From assembly GCF_000423465.1 (NCBI RefSeq), contig NZ_KE384021.1:615459-679458 (forward strand): a stretch of 64,000 bases of DNA, in the 5' to 3' direction. The translations under genes were made by a program, and so were the position numbers. Shown here in pieces: positions 52,117 to 60,189 of this stretch; positions within the stretch are counted from its first letter, which is position 1; every line of letters starts with the position of its first letter. The notes under the pieces were generated by a model. It searched no databases and was not told the DNA's origin. It saw nothing but the letters and a program-made list of their open reading frames with translations. Source of the DNA: Propionicicella superfundia DSM 22317 (GTDB lineage Bacteria; Actinomycetota; Actinomycetes; Propionibacteriales; Propionibacteriaceae).

Positions 52117-52797
52117 TCAGCCGCGGCGCGCAGCAGCGGAGGCGAAACCCAGCCAGTCATGCTGGTTTCCCGCCCAGCACCACCCGATCTTCGGCGCGTT
52201 GCGCCGAGCGATGCCGTCGCGACCGGTGCCGCGACTGATCCAGATCGCGGGGACGCGCGCGTCGGACCCGCGTGCCGTCGGCTTGCGGGAGGCGGCGCAC
52301 ATGAAGCAGTGCCCGGGTTCGAGTCGCGCCGGATCCTGCAGCAGCCAACTGATGCCTTCGCCGATCGTGAGCGGCGTGCGCCCCGCGTCCGCGATCACCG
52401 GCAACGCCGCGTCGGGGGTCATGCCGCGCAGCGTGTCCCCCCGGTCGATCCCCGACAGCAGGTACAGGGGCCGTTGCGGCACGTCGACCGACGCGATCGG
52501 GACGAACTCGTCCAGATCGGTCATGTCCTGCACCACGAAACCCGCTCGCCCACCGACGCGCAGCAGCGGGGCGAGCTGCGAGGCGGGCACGAGCGACGGG
52601 TGGACGCAGACGAGCCCGGCGCCGGTCAGCCCGGCGGCCAGGGACCGAAACCGGCGCTCGGACATGCCCGCCGCCTGCGGCACCGCGCGCGCGACGAGAG
52701 CCTCCACCTGGTCGGTCACCGGGATCGCTACGGCGTCGCGGAGATCCCGGCCGCCCGGCACGCCGACCCGGCCCGCGGACCGGGGTGACGGTCGCAC
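52117..52797 (-). CDS. DUF5701-like protein
   Basis: 226 residues, soluble. The C-terminal half holds the conserved pattern PLTIGEGISWLLQDP, HCFMCAASR, RVPAIWISRG and KIGWCWAGNQHDWLGFASAAAR. GTG 52797 begins one base after the aldo/keto reductase stop, so the two are co-transcribed; a longer in-frame start would lie inside that gene. Function unknown. Confidence 0.7.
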   Translation of the reverse strand: MRPSPRSAGRVGVPGGRDLRDAVAIPVTDQVEALVARAVPQAAGMSERRFRSLAAGLTGAGLVCVHPSLVPASQLAPLLRVGGRAGFVVQDMTDLDEFVPIASVDVPQRPLYLLSGIDRGDTLRGMTPDAALPVIADAGRTPLTIGEGISWLLQDPARLEPGHCFMCAASRKPTARGSDARVPAIWISRGTGRDGIARRNAPKIGWCWAGNQHDWLGFASAAARRG

Positions 52798-52798
52798 C

Positions 52799-53629
52799 TC
52801 AGCGCGCGGTGAAGGCGAGCGGGTCGGCCCCGCCACGCCTGCCGGCGTCGAGGGCGTCCATCGCGGCCATCTGCGCATCGGTGAGCTCGAAGTCGAAGAT
52901 GGCGAAGTTCTCCTCGATGCGGTGCGGAGTCACGGACTTGGGGAACACGATGATCCCGCGCTGGATGTGCCAGCGCAGCGTGACCTGTGCCGGTGTCCGC
53001 CCGACCTCGGCGGCGACGGCGACGATGCCCGGCTCGTCCAGCTCGCCGCGCCCCTGGCCGAGGGGACCCCATGCCTCGGTCCGGATGCCGAGCGATTCGT
53101 CATACGCAACCAGGTCGGGTTGCGCGAACGTCGGGTGGAGTTCGATCTGGTTCACAGCCGGGACGACGTCGGTCGCCGCGATGACGGCATCCAGGTGGTC
53201 GGCGTTGAAGTTCGAGACACCGATGGACGTCGTGAGCCCCTCGTCCCGGAACGCGATCAGGCTCTCCCACGCACCGACGTACTCGCCGAACATGGGCTGC
53301 GGCCAGTGGATGAGGTAGAGGTCGACGTGGTCGAGGCCCAGTCGCGTGAGCGACTCCTCGATGGCGGCGCGCGCCTTCCCGGGCGTCTGGCTGTCGTTCC
53401 ACAGCTTCGTGGTGACGAACAGGTCCTCTCGCGGGATGCCTGATTCGCGGATCGCCTGGCCGACGCCGGCCTCGTTGCCGTACACGGCTGCGGTGTCGAT
53501 GTGGCGGTACCCGGCCTCGAGCGCCGTCCGGACGGATGCGACGATGTCGTCGTTGGAGACCTTGAAGACCCCGAAGCCGAACTGGGGGATCTCGTGGCCG
53601 TCGTTGAGGGTCAGGTGCGGCACGTTCAT
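52799..53629 (-). CDS. Aldo/keto reductase (2,5-diketogluconate reductase type)
   Basis: 276 residues, NADPH-dependent carbonyl reductase in a TIM barrel. Catalytic tetrad Asp45, Tyr50, Lys75 and His108 is intact. The signatures GYRHIDTAAVYGNEAGVG and VGVSNF-like SIGVSNFN, and the C-terminal IVFPKSVTPHRIEENF, are typical. ATG 53629 has AGGAGCG upstream. Substrate not determined. Confidence 0.93.
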   Translation of the reverse strand: MNVPHLTLNDGHEIPQFGFGVFKVSNDDIVASVRTALEAGYRHIDTAAVYGNEAGVGQAIRESGIPREDLFVTTKLWNDSQTPGKARAAIEESLTRLGLDHVDLYLIHWPQPMFGEYVGAWESLIAFRDEGLTTSIGVSNFNADHLDAVIAATDVVPAVNQIELHPTFAQPDLVAYDESLGIRTEAWGPLGQGRGELDEPGIVAVAAEVGRTPAQVTLRWHIQRGIIVFPKSVTPHRIEENFAIFDFELTDAQMAAMDALDAGRRGGADPLAFTAR

Positions 53630-53706
53630 AACGCTCCTCTTCGTCGTTCAGCTCATCCCACGTTAGTCCCTCGGGAACCCCGGGGCCGCCATGCGAGAAT
53701 GCACGC

Positions 53707-55341
53707 ATGCTCTCTCTCCCCTCACTTCTCAGTGCCCGGCTGCGCGCGGTCGCCGGGATCGACCCGGAGCTGCGGCCCGCCACGAAGCCGCAGTTCGGCC
53801 ATTACCAGTCCAATGTGGCGTTGCGCCTGGCGAACGCCGAGGGGGCCAGGCCGCGCGACGTCGCGCAGCGGATCGTGTCCGAGGTGGAGCTGGACGATCT
53901 GTGCGAGCCTCTGGAGGTGGCAGGGCCGGGCTTCATCAACCTCCGCATCAAGGCATCCGTGCTGGCGGCGGTCGTCTCGGACATCCTCACCGACGCCGAC
54001 GCCGGAGTGAACGTCGTCGCCGATCCGCAGACGGTCGTCATCGACTACTCGGCTCCCAACGTGGCCAAGCAGATGCACGTGGGGCACCTGCGGTCGACCA
54101 TCATCGGCGACTGCTTCCGCCGCGTGCTGTCCGCGCAGGGCCACAAGGTCATCGCCGCGAACCACATCGGCGACTGGGGAACCCAGTTCGGGATGCTGGT
54201 GGAGCACATCCTGGAGCAGGGCGTCGACGTGTCGGCGTTGGGTCTCGAGGGTGCAGCGGCGCTGTACCGGGAGGCCAATGCGCATTTCAAGGACGATCCC
54301 GAGTTCGCGGAGCGGGCGCGCCACCGGGTTGTGGCGCTGCAGTCCGGCGATCCCGAGACGCGCGCGATCTGGCAGTTGCTCATCGACGTCTCCAAAGCGG
54401 GCTTCAACGAGGCGTACCGGCGTCTCGGCGTCCTGCTCACCGACGACGATCTGATGGGGGAGTCCCGCTACAACGACATGCTGCCCGCCGTCGTGACCGA
54501 CCTCGAGTCGTCCGGGATCGCCGTCATCGACGACGGCGCGCTGTGCGTGTTCCTCACCGACGACGAGGCCCCTCTCATCGTCCGCAAGTCCGACGGGGGA
54601 TTCGGGTACTCGGCGACCGACCTGGCCGCCGTGCGATACCGCGTGGACATCCTGCATGCCGACCGGATCATCTACGTTGTCGGTGCCCCGCAGGCCCACC
54701 ATTTCGAACAGGTGTTCACGGTCGCACGCCGGGTCGGGTGGCTTCCGGAGCGCGTTTCGGCCGAGCACGTCGGGTTCGGCTCGATCCTCGGGGAGGACGG
54801 CAAGCCGTTCAAGACGAGGGACGGCTCGACCGTCACACTGGCGTCGCTGCTGGATGCCGCCGAAGAGGTCGCGGCGCGGCCCATCGCCATCGCCGCAGTG
54901 AAGTACGCCGACCTGTCGAACAGCCTCCACAAGGACTACACGTTCGCCGTCGAGCGGATGGTGGCGACCACCGGGAACACCGGTCCCTATCTGCAGTACG
55001 CGCACGCTCGCGTGTCGCAGATCCTGCGCAAGGCGCAGGCCGAGGGTATCGACTTCGATGTGGTGTCGGTGCTGACCGAGCCTGCCGAGCACACGCTGGC
55101 TCTGCTGCTGAGCCGCTTCGGGGAGGCTGTGGACGAGGTCGCCGAGACGTTGCAGCCGCATCGCCTGTGCGGGTATCTGTACGAGGTGGCGACGTCCTTG
55201 TCGGTGTTCTACGAACAGTGCCCGGTGCTGAAGAGCGAGGGCGCGGTGCGCGCCTCACGGCTCGCATTGTGCCGGGCGACGCAGCAGGTGCTCGCCAAGG
55301 GCCTCGACCTCCTCGGCATCGAGGCGCCCGAACGAATGTGA
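53707..55341 (+). CDS. argS: Arginyl-tRNA synthetase
   Basis: Class I synthetase of 544 residues. N-terminal Add-1 domain with FGHYQSNVALRLA; HIGH-like HVGH at 124-127 in APNVAKQMHVGHLRST; the KMSKS loop is the degenerate GKPFKTRDG usual for ArgS; C-terminal DALR anticodon domain ends the protein. The ATG at 53707 has no clear ribosome site; GAGAAT six bases before it is a weak -10 box. Confidence 0.97.
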   Translation: MLSLPSLLSARLRAVAGIDPELRPATKPQFGHYQSNVALRLANAEGARPRDVAQRIVSEVELDDLCEPLEVAGPGFINLRIKASVLAAVVSDILTDADAGVNVVADPQTVVIDYSAPNVAKQMHVGHLRSTIIGDCFRRVLSAQGHKVIAANHIGDWGTQFGMLVEHILEQGVDVSALGLEGAAALYREANAHFKDDPEFAERARHRVVALQSGDPETRAIWQLLIDVSKAGFNEAYRRLGVLLTDDDLMGESRYNDMLPAVVTDLESSGIAVIDDGALCVFLTDDEAPLIVRKSDGGFGYSATDLAAVRYRVDILHADRIIYVVGAPQAHHFEQVFTVARRVGWLPERVSAEHVGFGSILGEDGKPFKTRDGSTVTLASLLDAAEEVAARPIAIAAVKYADLSNSLHKDYTFAVERMVATTGNTGPYLQYAHARVSQILRKAQAEGIDFDVVSVLTEPAEHTLALLLSRFGEAVDEVAETLQPHRLCGYLYEVATSLSVFYEQCPVLKSEGAVRASRLALCRATQQVLAKGLDLLGIEAPERM

Positions 55342-55380
55342 CCGGCGCCGCTCCGGGGCGGGAACGCAGGCTCTGAGGGG

Positions 55381-56925
55381 TCAGCGCCAGTGGAGATGAG
55401 GGAAGCCCAGGCCGGGGTGCGGTTCGTCGCCCGGACGCGGCCAGCCGAGCGCCTCCGAGCGCGTCGCCGGCGCAGTCGCGGACCCGGAGGAGCGCCCCGG
55501 CCCGGTCTGCGCGCCGGCGGTGCCGTCGGACGTCGCGTGGGTGGAGGCGACGATCTCCTGCTCGGCGAACGCCCGGGCCTGCGCAGGCTCGAGATGCTTG
55601 GCGACCATCGAAATGACCCCTCCCACGGTATGGAGCTGAACGTCAGCGAGCCCCAGGCGTCGCTGAAGCGGACCTTGCACGACCCGGACCGACTGTACCC
55701 GTCTGTGGGGGACGAGCGCCTTGTGCCGGCTGAACAGTCCCGCCGCCGTGATGGCGAGGACGGCGTCGGCGCCGTAGCGCAGTGTGTGGGCGGTGACGGG
55801 GCGCAGCCAGCGTGCCCGCCGAGGGGAGCCGTGCAACACGACGGCGTCCGGGTCGGCCTGCGGCCACAGTGCGGCGAGCGCGGCATCCACCTGCTCACGG
55901 CGTCCCGCCGGCATGAGGATGCTGCTGCGTGACGAGCCGGTGTCGTCCATGTCCTCGGTGTGGGCGCCGAGGACGTCCATGTCGACGCGGAACAGCCCGA
56001 GCGGGCGCCACAGCAGCGCCTGGCTGATCCGCAGGGCCTGGATCCGGCGCGGCGGCAGCGCCTGGCTCGTGAGCGACGTCAGGCCCCGGGTGATCTTCAA
56101 CCCGGCACCGGAGCGGGCGAGCACGTAATTGAACTGGGTGAGCGCGACCTTGTTGAGGTATCCGAATGCGCTGAGGGCGAGACCGATGAGGGCCGCCGGC
56201 GCGATCCAGCCCGCTCCGAGCAGGAGTGGCGGGACGGCCACGACGACCGCGATGAGGATCGTGACGTACACCTCGGACGACAGCAGGGCGGCCGTGATCA
56301 GCGCTCCGGGGCCGATCCGGGTGATGACCAGGTCGGAGCCGCCCACGTCCTGCAGGATGGATCCGCTCACGGGTGTCGCGGCGACCGTGGCGGATTCCCC
56401 GTGCGCCCGCAGGAGGAGGTAGTCGCGGAACCGGTAGGCCTGGTCGCGGCGTAGGAAGCGCAGCCGGGTGGGCTGGTCGGCGCCGGCGTCGATGACGAGT
56501 TCGGCGAGGCCGAAGAGGCGGGCCGTGAACGGCTGGATGACCTCGACCCCTTGCACCTTCGTGAAGGGGATGCGGCGCGACTGCCGGAACACGGCGCCCG
56601 ATTCGATGCGCAACTCGTCCTCGTCGATGACGAAGCGGGTGAAGTACCACGACGCGAACATGACGAGAAGGATCAGCAGCAGGACTCCCGCGATGCCGTA
56701 GTACACGGTGGCGCCGAGCCTCCACTCCAGCGGGTTGAGGGGCCTGCGGCCGTTGGCGAGATCGGAGATCGTCTCGCGCCCGAGATAGAGCACGATGCCG
56801 AGCACCGCGATCCAGCCGCGCAGCAGTGGCGTGGCCGGGTGGGGCCGCTCGGTGCGCCGTGGCGGCGCATCCGGCCCGGCCGGATCGACGCCGCCTGGGA
56901 CGCCGGCGTCCCGAGGGTCGCTCAC
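55381..56925 (-). CDS. bPH2-domain membrane protein (YdbT-like)
   Basis: 514 residues. Pairs of membrane segments alternate with bacterial PH (bPH2) domains: membrane pair ~25-90, PH unit with RIPFTKVQGVEVIQPF, a second membrane pair ~195-250, PH unit with LPPRRIQALRISQALLWRPLG, and a third PH-like unit with VPHRRVQSVRVVQGPLQRRLG. Tail is low-complexity. GTG 56925 overlaps the stop of the smaller partner as GTGA. The pair matches ydbS-ydbT; function is not established. Confidence 0.88.
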   Translation of the reverse strand: MSDPRDAGVPGGVDPAGPDAPPRRTERPHPATPLLRGWIAVLGIVLYLGRETISDLANGRRPLNPLEWRLGATVYYGIAGVLLLILLVMFASWYFTRFVIDEDELRIESGAVFRQSRRIPFTKVQGVEVIQPFTARLFGLAELVIDAGADQPTRLRFLRRDQAYRFRDYLLLRAHGESATVAATPVSGSILQDVGGSDLVITRIGPGALITAALLSSEVYVTILIAVVVAVPPLLLGAGWIAPAALIGLALSAFGYLNKVALTQFNYVLARSGAGLKITRGLTSLTSQALPPRRIQALRISQALLWRPLGLFRVDMDVLGAHTEDMDDTGSSRSSILMPAGRREQVDAALAALWPQADPDAVVLHGSPRRARWLRPVTAHTLRYGADAVLAITAAGLFSRHKALVPHRRVQSVRVVQGPLQRRLGLADVQLHTVGGVISMVAKHLEPAQARAFAEQEIVASTHATSDGTAGAQTGPGRSSGSATAPATRSEALGWPRPGDEPHPGLGFPHLHWR

Positions 56926-57413
56926 AGGCCCGTCGAGCGGCTCTCGCCCCGCTCGCTGAGGCTGTCGCGCAGACGTTCGGCCTCCGCCCGGGCCAATCCG
57001 GGGATGCGGGCGTTGGACTCGGCGCTGGCGGTGACGAGCTCGACCGCGGCGAGTCCGAACGCGCGGTCGAGCGGCCCGGCCTGGACGTGGACGACCTGCA
57101 TTCGGCCGTACGGGACGATCGTCAACGAGCGCCACCACAATCCCGAGGTGATGTAGAGGGCGTCCTCACGCTCGGCATACCCCCACCGCCGGAACCATCG
57201 GCCGAGCCGGAGCTGTCGCCAGGCGATGATGCCGAGTCCGGCGACGCCTGCCACCCAGGGCCACGGACCGCGCACGAGGACGGCCAGCGGGATGACGACT
57301 GCCATGACCGCGACCCCCCAGCCGGTCAGCGACGTGATCCGTTTCACGGTCAGGTAGGCGGGCGCCGGCCGGGTCCAGTGCGCGGCCGGCGGGGCGAAGA
57401 GCGCGTCGTCCAT
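56922..57413 (-). CDS. bPH2-domain membrane protein (YdbS-like)
   Basis: 163 residues. Two membrane segments (~30-70) then one bPH2 unit with GLWWRSLTIVPYGRMQVVHVQAGPLDRAFGL (residues ~90-120). Upstream partner of the larger bPH2 protein, coupled by a GTGA overlap. Leaderless start. Confidence 0.86.
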   Translation of the reverse strand: MDDALFAPPAAHWTRPAPAYLTVKRITSLTGWGVAVMAVVIPLAVLVRGPWPWVAGVAGLGIIAWRQLRLGRWFRRWGYAEREDALYITSGLWWRSLTIVPYGRMQVVHVQAGPLDRAFGLAAVELVTASAESNARIPGLARAEAERLRDSLSERGESRSTGL

Positions 57414-57419
57414 GGGACG

Positions 57420-57425
57420 AGCCTA
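57420..57425 (-). promoter_or_regulatory. -10 box, leaderless start of bPH2 operon
   Basis: TAGGCT on the minus strand, six bases, then ATG 57413. Confidence 0.5.
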
Positions 57426-57463
57426 GGCAATTCGCGACACGGGGGCCTTCTCGCGGCAGAAGC

Positions 57464-58129
57464 TCAGGACGCGGATGCCCCGTGCCCACCGCCGTTCGAG
57501 CCTTTGGGAGGTTTGACGTCCGCGCCGCCGAAGAGCGCGAACCCCTTGACGATGATCGTCGGCAGGCGCTGGTCTATCTCGTGCGGGACCTGGATCTCCA
57601 TGCCTCCGAACAGACCGCCGGAGGTGCGGTCGATCACCCGCGCGTGTGCGGGGACCATCACGCTGACTCCGCCGAATGCGGCGAACACGGTCACCTCGAC
57701 GACGTCGCTGGTGAAGGTCGCGCGGCTCATGTCGATCTCGGCACCTCCGAAGGCCGCCGTGATGTGGATCTTCGGAGGAACGACCCAGTTCCCCTTGCGG
57801 GTGGCGCCGCCGAAGACCGCCACGATCGTGTCGGACGACTCGGAGTCCTGGGAGAGGGGCGTGGCGGGGGTTTCCGGTGCGGGGGAGGTCACGGTGTACG
57901 TCGGTGGCTGATCGACCGGGACCAGGTCGCGAGTGAGCGGAATGAGATCGTCGAACGTCTGCGCGTCCCGGGCGCCGGCCTGCCGTGACTCGAGCTCGTC
58001 GGGCGTGAGGCGCCCGTCGTCGTACGCGGTCTGCAGGAGATGGAGCACCTGCTGCTTGTCCGCCTCGGAGACGGGCTTGTCCCCGCCGACGGCCGGCCCG
58101 ACGTCGGTGGGCTCGTGAAAGCTGCTCAT
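57464..58129 (-). CDS. DUF1707 / LiaF-like protein
   Basis: 221 residues, no membrane segment. N-terminal DUF1707 helix bundle (~18-65, KQQVLHLLQTAYDDGRLTPDELESR) followed by a linker and a LiaF-like beta domain with repeated FGG turns (VAVFGGA, AAFGGAEIDM, AAFGGVSVMV, GLFGGMEI, ALFGGADV). Proteins of this type modulate envelope-stress signalling in some Firmicutes; role in actinobacteria is unclear. Confidence 0.85.
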   Translation of the reverse strand: MSSFHEPTDVGPAVGGDKPVSEADKQQVLHLLQTAYDDGRLTPDELESRQAGARDAQTFDDLIPLTRDLVPVDQPPTYTVTSPAPETPATPLSQDSESSDTIVAVFGGATRKGNWVVPPKIHITAAFGGAEIDMSRATFTSDVVEVTVFAAFGGVSVMVPAHARVIDRTSGGLFGGMEIQVPHEIDQRLPTIIVKGFALFGGADVKPPKGSNGGGHGASAS

Positions 58130-58135
58130 ACCGGC

Positions 58136-58141
58136 ACGTTA
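58136..58141 (-). promoter_or_regulatory. -10 box, leaderless start of DUF1707 gene
   Basis: TAACGT on the minus strand, six bases, then ATG 58129. Confidence 0.45.
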
Positions 58142-58257
58142 TGCCCCGCGGCGCGCGTCAGACAGGGCTCGGCGACGATCACGGGGGAGGGCCAGGGCGA
58201 TCCCTGACGGGGACGAGAACGAGGCCCGTCGCGCTTTTGTCGCCTGTTACCCGTTGG

Positions 58258-58263
58258 TAGAAT
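58258..58263 (+). promoter_or_regulatory. -10 box, leaderless start of HD-like gene
   Basis: TAGAAT, seven bases, then GTG 58271. A TTTTGT element 17 bases upstream may be the -35 box. Confidence 0.5.
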
Positions 58264-58270
58264 CGCCCTC

Positions 58271-58858
58271 GTGAGTCGAAACCCCCCGCTTGCCCCGGCG
58301 TCCTCCATGATCGATCCCGGATCCACCTTGACGTGGGACGTCGCGGCCGCCCGATCGGCCGCGGCGGCCCATCTCTGGCATACCGGCGCCCTGTGGGCCC
58401 ACGTGCAGGGTGTCGGAGCGCTGGGCGAGTCCTGGCTGGCGACAGGTCGTGTCCCCGGGCGCGTCGCCGTCGCGGCGTGGCTTCTCGAGATCGGGCATGG
58501 ACCGCTGGTCCGTGACACGGGTTTCCCGCCGCTCGACGGCGCCCGGTTCCTCGACGCGGTGCGCGCACCGGCGTGCGTCGTGTCCCTGGTGGCGTACCAC
58601 TCGGGCGCGCGAGCCGAGGCCGAGGAGCGTGGCCTGGCCAGGGAGCTGTCGCAGTTCCGGCAGCCGCCGCCGGCCGATCTCGACCTGCTCACGCTGTTGG
58701 AGCTCTCCGTCGGTTCCAGCGGGCAGCCGATGGAGCCGGAACGCCGCCTGGCCGAGGTCGTCGTCGACCATGACCCGGTCGGCCGGAGAGCGGTTGAGCG
58801 CTCCCGGAACGATCTCCTCGCCGCGGTGGCGCGCGCCGCCGCCCGGGTCGGCGTCTGA
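58271..58858 (+). CDS. HD-domain-like protein with degenerate metal site
   Basis: 195 residues, soluble. The layout follows HD phosphohydrolases: HTGALWAHVQGVG, VAVAAWLLEIGHGPLVRDTGFPPLDGARFL (two parts) and VAYHSGARAEAEERGL. In the usual pattern the central motif reads AAWLHDIGY; here His-Asp is replaced by Leu-Glu, so the canonical metal site is lost while His72-type positions and HSGAR remain. It may bind rather than cleave nucleotides. GTG 58271 is set by the -10 box. Confidence 0.65.
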   Translation: MSRNPPLAPASSMIDPGSTLTWDVAAARSAAAAHLWHTGALWAHVQGVGALGESWLATGRVPGRVAVAAWLLEIGHGPLVRDTGFPPLDGARFLDAVRAPACVVSLVAYHSGARAEAEERGLARELSQFRQPPPADLDLLTLLELSVGSSGQPMEPERRLAEVVVDHDPVGRRAVERSRNDLLAAVARAAARVGV

Positions 58859-58940
58859 CGATCCGCGCCACGGCCGCGGCCGCCCTCGCGTCGCGGCGGG
58901 CGTGCCGCGTCGGCGACATGCGAGGGGCTGCCGGATTGGC

Positions 58941-58946
58941 TAGACT
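58941..58946 (+). promoter_or_regulatory. -10 box of tRNA-Gly
   Basis: TAGACT, 19 bases before the tRNA 5' end. Confidence 0.45.
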
Positions 58947-58965
58947 GTCAGGGCTGTTGCAGACT

Positions 58966-59039
58966 GCGGGCGTAGTTCAATGGCAGAACAGCAGCTTCCC
59001 AAGCTGCCAGTGCGGGTTCGATTCCCGTCGCCCGCTCCA
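58966..59039 (+). tRNA. tRNA-Gly (anticodon CCC)
   Basis: Acceptor stem GCGGGCG (58966-58972) pairs with CGCCCGC (59029-59035). D arm TAGTTCAATGGCAGAA, anticodon loop TTCCCAA, T arm GGGTTCGATTCCC. CCA is encoded (59037-59039). Reads GGG codons. Confidence 0.97.
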
Positions 59040-59072
59040 TGAGGGCCTCGGCGTGACGACGCTTCGGGCCGG

Positions 59073-59136
59073 GTAGCTACGCCAAGGCCGCGAAGCTACC
59101 GGTCCCCCGGTAGTTTCGCGGCCTTGGCGTAGCTAC
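59073..59136. repeat. 64-bp near-perfect palindrome
   Basis: Two 30-base arms (59073-59102 and 59107-59136) are complementary with one G-T-type mismatch; the loop is TCCC. The arm begins GTAGCTACGCCAAGGCCGCG. It lies between tRNA-Gly and the end of the VIT-family gene. It could end transcription from both sides, though no U-run follows, or be a mobile repeat. Confidence 0.85.
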
Positions 59137-59184
59137 GTCCCTTCTTGCGGCCGACCCTGGCCGGGACGTGTCGCCGCCCAGGTC

Positions 59185-59907
59185 TCAGACGATGCCCGTC
59201 GTGCCCAGGAGCGACCCGATCAGCCAGGTCGCCAGCAGCGCCAGTAGGCCGCCCCCGACGAGCCGGAGGGTTGCACGACGCTTCCCGCTGCCGCCGATGT
59301 GAGCCGACAGCGACCCGGTGAGGGCGAGGGCCACCAGCACCGCGGCGAAGGTGATGGGCACGCGGAGGCCGGCGGGCGGGAGCAGGATCGCGAGCAGGGG
59401 GAGCAGCGCGCCGAAGGTGAACGAGACCGCCGACGACAGGGCGGCGTGTCCGGGGCTGACGAGATCGTCGGCGTCCATGTGGAGTTTCACCTCCAGATGT
59501 GCGGCCAGGGCATCGTGCGCCGTGAGTTCCCTGGCGACGGTGTCGGCGGTCGAGGCGGAGAGACCCCGCCGGCGGTAGAGCAAGGCGAGCGTGGCGAGCT
59601 CGGCGTCGGGCCGGGTGGCGAGGTCGTGACGCTCCCGCGCGATGAGCGCTCGCTCGCTGTCGCGCTGACTGCTGACCGAGACGTACTCGCCCAGGGCCAT
59701 CGAGATGGCCCCACCGACCAGCCCGGCGATGCCTGCGGTCGCGAGCGCCGAGGTGCTCGTGGTCGCGCCCGCGACACCGACCACCAAGGACGCGACGGAC
59801 ACGATGCCGTCGTTGGCCCCCAGCACGCCCGCGCGCAGCCAGTTCAGACGGCGCCCGATCTGCCGGTCGTCGGTTTCGATAGCGGGAATCACCTCGGTCA
59901 CAGGCAT
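59185..59907 (-). CDS. VIT1/CCC1-family iron/manganese transporter
   Basis: Membrane protein of 240 residues with five predicted segments: two after the motif LNWLRAGVLGANDGIVSVASLVVGVAGA (~23-75, including GGAISMALGEYVSVSSQ) and three at the C-terminus (~150-240). A cytoplasmic domain between them holds the metal-binding Glu residues (ERALIARERHDL, ELTAHDALAAHLEVKLHMD). Moves ferrous iron or manganese out of the cytosol in the family. ATG 59907 has no clear ribosome site. A DtxR-like box lies 31 bases upstream. Confidence 0.9.
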   Translation of the reverse strand: MPVTEVIPAIETDDRQIGRRLNWLRAGVLGANDGIVSVASLVVGVAGATTSTSALATAGIAGLVGGAISMALGEYVSVSSQRDSERALIARERHDLATRPDAELATLALLYRRRGLSASTADTVARELTAHDALAAHLEVKLHMDADDLVSPGHAALSSAVSFTFGALLPLLAILLPPAGLRVPITFAAVLVALALTGSLSAHIGGSGKRRATLRLVGGGLLALLATWLIGSLLGTTGIV

Positions 59908-59937
59908 AGTCAAGCAATGCCCGAGAATTCCTTCAAC

Positions 59938-59956
59938 GAAGGTTCGGCTAACCAAA
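59938..59956. promoter_or_regulatory. DtxR/IdeR iron-box-like site
   Basis: GAAGGTTCGGCTAACCAAA matches the 19-base iron-box consensus TTAGGTTAGGCTAACCTAA at 15 positions and keeps the inverted AGGTT...CTAACC arms. A weaker second half-site, TTAGGTCGGCCTTA, starts at 59964. Position just before an iron-transporter gene supports it. Confidence 0.6.
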
Positions 59957-60177
59957 TAGCCGGTTAGGTCGGCCTTATGCGAAGTGCGGTATCCCTGTAC
60001 GGCAAGGCGTTTCCAGATCGCCGTGCGTTCGGGCCGAGAAATAACCCAAGAAAATGGATGAAAAGATTCCGCGGGATCTTCGGCTCGTGACCGGTGTGGC
60101 GCGGGGCGCCGGGCCCGGGCCTCGCCGGGACAAGACGTCGGTGCGGGATCGCCCGGCCGCCGGCCGCACGCACGCCT

Positions 60178-60183
60178 TAGGCT
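60178..60183 (+). promoter_or_regulatory. -10 box, leaderless start of oxidoreductase gene
   Basis: TAGGCT, six bases, then ATG 60190. The rest of 59957-60177 shows no gene. Confidence 0.5.
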
Positions 60184-60189
60184 GGCGCC

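Noticed and set aside
59096-59184. Short coding end containing SYAKAAKLPGD on the minus strand
   Set aside because: It is a translation of the 64-bp palindrome in a frame different from the VIT-family gene, with no start or ribosome site.
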